Of a stretch of DNA of 12,462 bases, positions 7,295 to 12,462 are shown piece by piece. How positions within the stretch are numbered: position 1 is the stretch's first letter; the number at the start of each line of letters is the position of its first letter. Location: contig JAHOYW010000159.1 in assembly GCA_019038735.1 (NCBI GenBank), forward strand, positions 1-12,462, in the 5' to 3' direction. A model generated the notes under the pieces. It worked only from the letters and a program-made list of their open reading frames with translations. It did not search any database and had not been told where the DNA came from. Origin of the DNA: Victivallales bacterium. Its GTDB lineage: Bacteria > Verrucomicrobiota > Lentisphaeria > Victivallales > Victivallaceae. The position numbers and the translations under genes were made by a program.

Positions 7295-7384
7295 TTAAGC
7301 CAGTATCAAAGCGGCTATTGCGGCACATATCCCGAGGAAAATCCCCAATACTATAATATTTTCAGTTTCTTTAAGTTTTTTCAT
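7295..7384 (-). CDS. RnfG N-terminal membrane anchor, 29-residue ORF ending at in-frame TAA
   Basis: This is a small ORF in the rnfD-rnfG gap. It encodes MKKLKETENI followed by a hydrophobic helix (about residues 10-29, IVLGIFLGICAAIAALILA), then TAA. Lys-rich start plus single helix is the normal N-terminus of RnfG, needed to place the FMN domain outside. Its start is excellent: AAGGAG lies 7 nt upstream, and the ATG overlaps the rnfD stop as ATGA, so translational coupling is likely. It is exactly in frame with the FMN domain downstream (41 codons between the two ATGs). It is best read as the 5' end of rnfG rather than an independent gene. Confidence 0.78.
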   Translation of the reverse strand: MKKLKETENIIVLGIFLGICAAIAALILA

Positions 7385-8454
7385 GCTTTTGCTCCTTCTT
7401 TGTCTTCACGAGCGTGAAAACCAAATGGTTTTTTAGTAGCGAATCTATCAATCAGAGGAACTAAAGAATTCATAAACAAGATAGCAAAACTTACACCTTC
7501 AGGGTAATTGCCCCAAATACGAATGATACAAGTAATAAGTCCACAGCCTATTCCAAAAAGCACCGCGCCTTTTTTCGTCATTGGCGAAGTTACCATATCG
7601 GTAGCCATGAAAATAGCTCCCAGCAGTAAACCGCCAGTAAGTATATGGAACAATGCCGGAGGTGTTACGCCGGGGAAGAAATAGTTGATTATCGCTGTGA
7701 ATGCCGCGACAGTGGCAACATAAAATACTGGCACTTGCCATTTTATTAATTTAAAAAATATCAGAATAACTCCACCGAGCAATAATGCTACAGCCGAAGT
7801 TTCTCCAAGACAACCACCCATATTCCCTAAGAAATACTCTTGGTAAGCTTCAGGGTTAGCGACATTAGCAAATACGCCCTGCGCATTTTGAAGCACTTTC
7901 TCTGTAGTAGATACTACACCCAGCGGTGTCGCGCAGGTGATCCCGTCAATATCCATAAATCTGGTAGGAACCCAGCTGGTCATATATTTTGGTAATGCGA
8001 TCAGCAATGCTACACGAGCAACCAATGCGGGATTAAAGGGATTATGTCCCAAGCCGCCAAAGACTTGTTTACCCAGCCATATAGCTAAAAACGCGCCGAT
8101 TAAACACAACCACCACGGTACTCCGGCGGATAAGTTCATTGCCAGCAGTAAGCCAGTCAGGACTGCACTTAAATCTTTAACCGTATTAAGTGGTTTGCCG
8201 GCAAATTTACACCAGATCATTTCAGCCGCAACTGAAAACGCAATACAATATAATATTACCAGAATCGCGGCATTTCCGAAAAACAGCATTCCAGCAAAAA
8301 CAGCAGGCATCAAAGCAATCATAACTTTCAGCATTACTTTCTGAACATCTTCATTCGCATGGATATGCGGTGAGGAGCTAAGTACCAGTTCGTTTCCTTT
8401 TGGAAGCTGCATTTCAGCTTTCGGCGCAGCTTCCTGTTTTATTTCTTCATTCAT
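7381..8454 (-). CDS. rnfD: Rnf complex membrane subunit RnfD, covalent FMN carrier
   Basis: RnfD is a polytopic membrane protein with covalently bound FMN and is homologous to NqrB. The 357-residue product starts with a ~25-residue hydrophilic segment and SSSPHIHANE (26-35), then about nine or ten hydrophobic segments. GGLGHNPFNPALVARV (133-148) is the family hallmark. The FMN motif reads DGITCATPLG (170-179), with Thr176 at the attachment position; Cys174 replaces the Gly of the classical SGAT form. The ATG lies 13 nt after the rnfC stop, with only a weak AGAGAGA upstream. Its stop overlaps the ATG of the rnfG anchor ORF. Confidence 0.95.
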   Translation of the reverse strand: MNEEIKQEAAPKAEMQLPKGNELVLSSSPHIHANEDVQKVMLKVMIALMPAVFAGMLFFGNAAILVILYCIAFSVAAEMIWCKFAGKPLNTVKDLSAVLTGLLLAMNLSAGVPWWLCLIGAFLAIWLGKQVFGGLGHNPFNPALVARVALLIALPKYMTSWVPTRFMDIDGITCATPLGVVSTTEKVLQNAQGVFANVANPEAYQEYFLGNMGGCLGETSAVALLLGGVILIFFKLIKWQVPVFYVATVAAFTAIINYFFPGVTPPALFHILTGGLLLGAIFMATDMVTSPMTKKGAVLFGIGCGLITCIIRIWGNYPEGVSFAILFMNSLVPLIDRFATKKPFGFHAREDKEGAKA

Positions 8455-8467
8455 GTTTTATTTCTCT

Positions 8468-9793
8468 CTATTTTTTTGAACGATTACGAATTTCAGCTTT
8501 AGCTCGGCGAAAATGCTGTACCAAAGGACGATTTGAAGGGCAAACGTATGCGCATGAACCGCATTCAACACAATCCATAAGATTATTTTTAGCCGCTAAA
8601 TCAAATTTTTCACTTTCAATCGCCGCGCTAAGCGAGCCCGGCTGTAAATTCATCGGACAAGCATCCAGGCATCTTCCACAACGGATACAGGCAGTTGATT
8701 GATATTGAGTAATTTCCTCTTTTTTCATCAACAGGACGCCGGAAGTATTTTTAGTAACAGTTACCTGTAGTGATTTTTGCGCAAATCCCATCATCGGACC
8801 GCCGAGAATAATTTTAGCCGGTTCGCAAACTATGCCACCGGCAAATTTAATCGCTTCAACAATCGGTGTTCCCAATTTTAAACGCCAGTTACTTGGATTC
8901 TTGACCGGCAGACCAGTAATAGTAGTAATGCGCTCAATCAAGGGTTTACCCTCGGTTACAGCATCAGCCACCGCGGCGGCACTGCCAACATTCTGAACCA
9001 CACAAGCCACATCCATAGGCAATCCGCCGGTAGGCACTTCGCGTTTAATTATTGCACTGATTAAATGTTTTTCAGCACCTTGAGGATATTTAACCTGTAA
9101 GCCGACAATTTTAATTCCATAAGCATCAGCTTTTGCTAAGAGTGTATCAATAGCATCCATTTTATTTACTTCAACACCAATATAAATATCCGTCACAGCA
9201 ATAGCTTTGCCAAGAATAGCGGCGCCTTCGAGTACTTTTTCAGGATATTCCACCATTAAACGATGGTCGGCAGTTAAATATGGTTCGCACTCCGCGCCAT
9301 TGAGAATCAAACAATCAAGTTTTTTCTCAGGGGGAGGAGAAAGTTTTACATGAGTCGGGAAAGCCGCTCCGCCCATGCCGACAACTCCGGCATCACGAAT
9401 ACGGTCTTTTATCGCTTGCGGTTCAGCGTTTTTCCAATCCATAGGCGGCATTAATTCGCCCCACTGATCTTCACCGTCAGCACTTATAAAAACAGCTTGC
9501 ACCGGTACACCCATTGGGCCGGGGATATTATCTATTTTTAATATCTTTCCACTAGTCGGTGAATGCAGAGCTACGGAAACAAATCCGCCAGCCTCAGCAA
9601 TGACCTGTCCTTTTTTTACTTCATCACCTTTAGCGACAAGCACTTTAGGCGGAGCTCCGATATTCTGGTGGATTATGACTTGATATTCTTCAAGTAAAGG
9701 AGCATCCTGAATAGCGGCGGAACTCGAAAGAGCTTTGCCGTCACTTGTCGGATGAATACCACCTTTAAAAGTAAGTCCTTTAGAACTAGACAT
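8468..9793 (-). CDS. rnfC: Rnf complex subunit RnfC, NADH/flavin and 4Fe-4S protein
   Basis: RnfC is the peripheral subunit where NAD(H) reacts, and it resembles NuoF/NqrA. The 441-residue product begins with TFKGGIHP (8-15), has a biotinyl-like/SLBB fold region, the nucleotide-binding stretch GMGGAAFPTHVKL (139-151) and NGAECEPYLTADHRLM (165-180). Its C-terminus has two ferredoxin motifs: C369-x2-C372-x2-C375-x3-C379P and C408-x2-C411-x2-C414-x3-C418P, giving two 4Fe-4S clusters. It is short, without the Ala/Lys-rich tail of the enterobacterial homologue. The start overlaps the rnfB stop by one base (TAATG), so translation is coupled. Confidence 0.96.
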   Translation of the reverse strand: MSSSKGLTFKGGIHPTSDGKALSSSAAIQDAPLLEEYQVIIHQNIGAPPKVLVAKGDEVKKGQVIAEAGGFVSVALHSPTSGKILKIDNIPGPMGVPVQAVFISADGEDQWGELMPPMDWKNAEPQAIKDRIRDAGVVGMGGAAFPTHVKLSPPPEKKLDCLILNGAECEPYLTADHRLMVEYPEKVLEGAAILGKAIAVTDIYIGVEVNKMDAIDTLLAKADAYGIKIVGLQVKYPQGAEKHLISAIIKREVPTGGLPMDVACVVQNVGSAAAVADAVTEGKPLIERITTITGLPVKNPSNWRLKLGTPIVEAIKFAGGIVCEPAKIILGGPMMGFAQKSLQVTVTKNTSGVLLMKKEEITQYQSTACIRCGRCLDACPMNLQPGSLSAAIESEKFDLAAKNNLMDCVECGSCAYVCPSNRPLVQHFRRAKAEIRNRSKK

Positions 9794-10635
9794 TATACCA
9801 CCTCACTTTTTGAAGCTTTTTCAATTTTTAAATGTTCAGTTTCGGAAAGCAGACAGCTTGTAGGACATTTTACATTTTCAAAGATAGCGGTATCAACGAG
9901 TTTCTCAGCTTCATAATTAACACTTATATTAAAGCCATCAATAATGAACTGGTTTTCTTCGCCGGCCTTAACGCATTTGCGGCAGGCAATACATGGAACC
10001 GCGCAGACTTTCATTTTAGCCGCGCCTTTTTCAGGTGAATTACAGTAAATATGAACTTTCGCGGTTTGCGGCGCAAGCTCTATGATCTTACGCGGACAAG
10101 TGTCAATACAAGCTCCGCAACCTACACAAAGGTGTGGATGAACTACAGCTAGACCATTAAGCATCTCAATAGCGTTGAATGGACATGCGCGCGCACAGCT
10201 TCCCATGCCAAGGCAACCGTAAGAACAGCCTTTCGGTCCTCCGGCAATCAGCGAAGCGGAAACGCAATCACTCACACCATTATAAAGAGTCTGTACTTTT
10301 TCCTGATTATGGTCTCCACCACAAAATACGACGGCAACTTGCTTGACAGCGTCGCCGACTTCTATGCCTAAGGCTTTAGCTATAGATGAGATTTGTTCCT
10401 GAGAAGCTACAGGACATTTACTTGGCGGATTCTCTCCTTCGATAATTGATTTCGCGAAATCAGCGCATCCGGCTTTGCCGCAACCGCCGCAATTTACGCC
10501 GGGTAAGAGTTCGCTGACCAGATCAATTCTAGGATCGACTTCAACTTTAAATAATTTCGCGGCTATACCAATAATCGCCCCGAGAATAATCCCGATGACT
10601 GCCATGGTTATAACTGCTGTAACAAAAACTTCCAT
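9793..10635 (-). CDS. rnfB: Rnf complex subunit RnfB, multi-cluster ferredoxin-like electron entry protein
   Basis: RnfB receives electrons from ferredoxin. A membrane helix (about 5-27) anchors it. Next comes the Fes-type motif C49-x2-C52-x4-C57 with C74P, then ferredoxin-type groups C137/C141/C147/C151, C170/C173/C176/C180 and C211/C215/C218/C221, with extra cysteines at 105, 124, 198, 257 and 261. At 280 residues it is longer than the ~190-residue proteobacterial RnfB and closer to forms in anaerobes, as I recall them. The ATG has AGAGGAAA about 8 nt upstream. It lies between rnfA (16-nt gap) and rnfC (1-nt overlap). Confidence 0.96.
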   Translation of the reverse strand: MEVFVTAVITMAVIGIILGAIIGIAAKLFKVEVDPRIDLVSELLPGVNCGGCGKAGCADFAKSIIEGENPPSKCPVASQEQISSIAKALGIEVGDAVKQVAVVFCGGDHNQEKVQTLYNGVSDCVSASLIAGGPKGCSYGCLGMGSCARACPFNAIEMLNGLAVVHPHLCVGCGACIDTCPRKIIELAPQTAKVHIYCNSPEKGAAKMKVCAVPCIACRKCVKAGEENQFIIDGFNISVNYEAEKLVDTAIFENVKCPTSCLLSETEHLKIEKASKSEVV

Positions 10636-10651
10636 TTATATTTCCTCTATT

Positions 10652-11260
10652 TTAACAAAGTCCTGAAAAACCGATAAAAGTCATCGCCAATATTCCGGCG
10701 GTGATTAACGCGATAGCCATTCCCTGAAAAGGTTTCGGCACTTGAGAAAGCTCAAGGCGTTCACGAAGACTGGAAAATAAAACCAGTGCTAGAGCAAAAC
10801 CAATAGCGGAAAAGAAGCCGAAAAGAGTTGCCTGTCCGACACTATAATTTGATTTAGCACTAAGCGTAGCCACTCCCATTACCGCGCAGTTTGTAGTAAT
10901 CAAAGGTAGATAAATACCTAAGGCACTATACAGCGGCGGACTGATTTTCTGCAGGACAATCTCGACAAGCTGTACCAATGAAGCGATAATCAGAATAAAC
11001 AATAGAATTTGCAGAAATCCTAAGTTTACTGTGTATCCGCAAATTGGATAAGGCTCTTTGAGAAGATAATTATAAATTAAAGAAGTTGCGAACGATGCCA
11101 AAGTCATCACAAAAATTACTGCTCCTGACATGCCCATCGCTGTATCCAGCCGTTTCGACACCCCAAGAAAGGGACAAATCCCCAAAAATCTGGCCAACAC
11201 AAAGTTGTAAACCAGAACCGCTCCAACCGTAAGCTGGAGGTACTCTGTTACTTCACCCAT
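10652..11260 (-). CDS. rnfA: Rnf complex membrane subunit RnfA
   Basis: RnfA is an integral membrane subunit of about six helices, paralogous to RnfE, with which it shares an intramembrane iron-sulfur cluster. FLGICPFLGVSKRLDTAMGM (25-44) supplies Cys29 and LITTNCAVMGVA (120-131) supplies Cys125. SLRERLELSQVPKPFQGMAI is the usual loop before the last helix. The 202-residue length is normal. The ATG at 11260 follows AGGG/AGGGAA. It is the first gene of rnfABCDGE, the order known from Rhodobacter and enterobacteria rather than the rnfCDGEAB order of clostridia. Confidence 0.96.
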   Translation of the reverse strand: MGEVTEYLQLTVGAVLVYNFVLARFLGICPFLGVSKRLDTAMGMSGAVIFVMTLASFATSLIYNYLLKEPYPICGYTVNLGFLQILLFILIIASLVQLVEIVLQKISPPLYSALGIYLPLITTNCAVMGVATLSAKSNYSVGQATLFGFFSAIGFALALVLFSSLRERLELSQVPKPFQGMAIALITAGILAMTFIGFSGLC

Positions 11261-11318
11261 AACCCTGTTCCCTGTTTTTTTATATCTTTATACTATTCTA
11301 TATTAGAAAGCACCGCAT

Positions 11319-11346
11319 AATATAGTTCGTTTCAGGGCATTTTCAA
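11319..11346 (-). promoter_or_regulatory. Candidate sigma-70-type promoter of the rnf operon
   Basis: On the - strand, TTGAAA (11346-11341) and TATATT (11324-11319) are separated by 16 bp; each differs from consensus at one position. Transcription would start near 11312, leaving a leader of about 50 nt before rnfA. The site lies in the intergenic region shared with the divergent purF-like gene. It is predicted from consensus only. Confidence 0.5.
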
Positions 11347-11430
11347 GCACCATTAAAGCAAAAAATATCAAAGCACGTGACACTCTTTTATATTTTTTCA
11401 ATTATCTCTTTTAAAGCTTAAAATATATGA

Positions 11431-11436
11431 TATAAT
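11431..11436 (+). promoter_or_regulatory. Candidate -10 element of the purF-like gene
   Basis: TATAAT matches the consensus -10 exactly and lies about 55 nt before the ATG at 11492. The best -35 at suitable spacing (TTTTAA, 11409-11414) is weak, so the promoter may need an activator, or the region may simply be AT-rich. The rest of 11347-11490 shows no gene; the SD AAGGAG sits at 11479-11484. Confidence 0.4.
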
Positions 11437-11491
11437 AGTTTAGCGACAACTAATATAATCGAATAAAAAATAAAAACTAAGGAGTTGTAAA

Positions 11492-12462
11492 ATGGGTGGT
11501 TTTTTTGGAGTTGTTTCAAAAAGTGATTGTGTTGATGATTTATTTTACGGTACTGATTATCATTCGCATTTGGGTACGCGGCGTGGTGGTATAGCAACAA
11601 CAAACGATCAAGGCGAGATTATTCGCCGCATACATGATATCTCCAATGCTCAATTCCGCTCAAAATTCAGTGATGATATTGATGAGTTTTCCGGTAATAT
11701 CGGAATCGGTATTATCAGCGATTACGAAGATCAGCCGCTGCTGATTTCTTCACATCACGGCACTTATTGTTTAGTTACTGTCGGAAAAATCAACAATATC
11801 GACGAACTGGTGAGCGAAGCATTCGAGCGCGGTATCTCGCATTTCTCCGAAATGAGTGACGGCGAAATGAACCAGACCGAATTAGTTGCAATGCTTATCA
11901 ACAGCCAGCCTACTATCGAAAAAGGCATCGCCTGCGCACAGGAAAAAATCGAAGGATCATGCTCGATTTTACTAATGCTCGACCATTGTCTGTACGCGGG
12001 ACGGGATGCTTTAGGAAGAACCCCGGTTATTGTTGGCGAAAGAGATGACGGCTTCGCGGTTAGCATGGAAACAACAGCTTTCCCGAACTTGGAATACAAA
12101 ATAAAACATGAGTTAGGTCCGGGCGAAATAGTCAAGATAACTGCCAAACAGCTTATTCAGAAAAAAGCAGCCGGAGACCGAATGCAGATTTGTTCATTTC
12201 TTTGGGTTTATTACGGTTATCCTTCGTCAAGTTATGAAGGAATCAATACCGAAGAAGTGCGTTACCGCAACGGAAAGTATATGTCGGAAACTGATGCGGA
12301 AGCCGGCGGTTTGGATATCGACTTAGTCTGCGGCATTCCTGATTCAGGGGTCGGGCACGCTTTAGGATACGCAAACGCGGCAGGAGTTCCTTATAGGCGG
12401 GCTTTTGTTAAATATACTCCGACCTGGCCCCGCAGTTTTATGCCGCAAAACCAGAACAAACG
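11492..12462 (+). CDS. PurF-like phosphoribosyltransferase with degenerate glutaminase domain, 3' partial
   Basis: It resembles amidophosphoribosyltransferase, which makes phosphoribosylamine from PRPP in purine synthesis. The 323 codons seen start at ATG with AAGGAG 7 nt upstream and run off the window. Homology shows in GSCSILLM (155-162), AGRDALGRTPVIVG (169-182), LGPGEIVKI (208-216), CSFLWVYYGYPSSSYEG (234-250) and the PRT-domain GIPDSG..HALGYA (281-294). The start reads MGGFFGV, so the N-terminal nucleophile cysteine of CGIxG is Gly. The RYSTxG and HNGN glutamine-site motifs are also absent (IGIIS.. at 72-76, VGKINN at 97-102). The PRT flexible loop reads KYTPTWPRSF instead of KNRYVGRTF. 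Glutamine-dependent activity is therefore unlikely; ammonia use or another role is possible. I recall similar MGGFFG proteins in Bacteroides, annotated as amidophosphoribosyltransferase. Confidence 0.85.
   Translation, partial: MGGFFGVVSKSDCVDDLFYGTDYHSHLGTRRGGIATTNDQGEIIRRIHDISNAQFRSKFSDDIDEFSGNIGIGIISDYEDQPLLISSHHGTYCLVTVGKINNIDELVSEAFERGISHFSEMSDGEMNQTELVAMLINSQPTIEKGIACAQEKIEGSCSILLMLDHCLYAGRDALGRTPVIVGERDDGFAVSMETTAFPNLEYKIKHELGPGEIVKITAKQLIQKKAAGDRMQICSFLWVYYGYPSSSYEGINTEEVRYRNGKYMSETDAEAGGLDIDLVCGIPDSGVGHALGYANAAGVPYRRAFVKYTPTWPRSFMPQNQNK

Noticed and set aside
7295..7297. TAA in rnfG as evidence of a reassigned stop codon
   Set aside because: rpoZ, etfA, etfB and acd all end in TAA at the expected family length, so TAA is a working stop codon in this genome.
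11418..11603. 61-codon open frame on the - strand across the purF-like start
   Set aside because: It overlaps the promoter and start of a recognised gene, and its His/Asn-rich composition is typical of chance translation of AT-rich DNA.
11764..12147. 127-codon open frame on the - strand
   Set aside because: It lies wholly antisense to the purF-like gene, whose product has clear homology. No ribosome binding site or recognisable protein is seen.
1..12462. CRISPR array, tRNA, rRNA, insertion sequence or defence system
   Set aside because: No spaced direct repeats, cloverleaf, transposase or defence-type domain is visible; nearly all sequence is covered by recognised metabolic genes.

Overview
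The window comes from a bacterium with strong Shine-Dalgarno sites (AAGGAG/AGAGGAA types), moderate base composition, a complete Rnf complex and an Etf/acyl-CoA dehydrogenase operon. This points to an anaerobe. Strong SD sites argue against Bacteroidota, although several proteins resemble Bacteroidota families as I remember them. A GGAGGGCGAG..-type palindromic repeat resembles repeats I recall from the Verrucomicrobiota/Lentisphaerota (PVC) group. PVC, perhaps Lentisphaerota, is my best guess, from memory and not proven by this sequence.

Layout. At the left edge, on the + strand, is the 3' part of an M56 (BlaR1-like) membrane metallopeptidase whose extracytoplasmic sensor is a DUF4019-type domain. 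It converges with a - strand block, and a perfect 27-bp inverted repeat lies between the two. In transcription order (right to left) the - strand block is etfB, etfA, acd (acyl-CoA dehydrogenase), rpoZ (RNA polymerase omega) and purE. Hairpins separate acd from rpoZ and rpoZ from purE; the second is a textbook intrinsic terminator. Further right is a second - strand operon, rnfA-B-C-D-G-E, with a promoter-like sequence upstream and an intrinsic terminator downstream. A divergent + strand gene at the right edge encodes a PurF-like phosphoribosyltransferase that runs out of the window.

How the genes fit together. Rnf moves electrons between reduced ferredoxin and NAD+ and couples this to ion transport. 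EtfAB has features of the electron-bifurcating clade, and its partner dehydrogenase is the neighbouring gene. Together they could reduce an enoyl-CoA with NADH while making reduced ferredoxin for Rnf. This coupling is inferred from gene content. The dehydrogenase's substrate cannot be read from sequence.

Points of most interest. (1) rnfG is split by one in-frame TAA: a well-initiated 29-codon membrane-anchor ORF is followed, in the same frame, by the FMN-binding domain, which by itself has no export signal. (2) The PurF-like protein lacks the nucleophilic cysteine and the other glutaminase motifs, so it is unlikely to use glutamine in the usual way. (3) The inverted repeat has arms that are themselves quasi-palindromic. 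(4) The M56 peptidase carries a non-PBP sensor domain. I see no CRISPR array, tRNA, rRNA, insertion sequence or phage gene. No gene-free stretch exceeds 300 bases; the longest are 5779-5973 and 11261-11491, both described.
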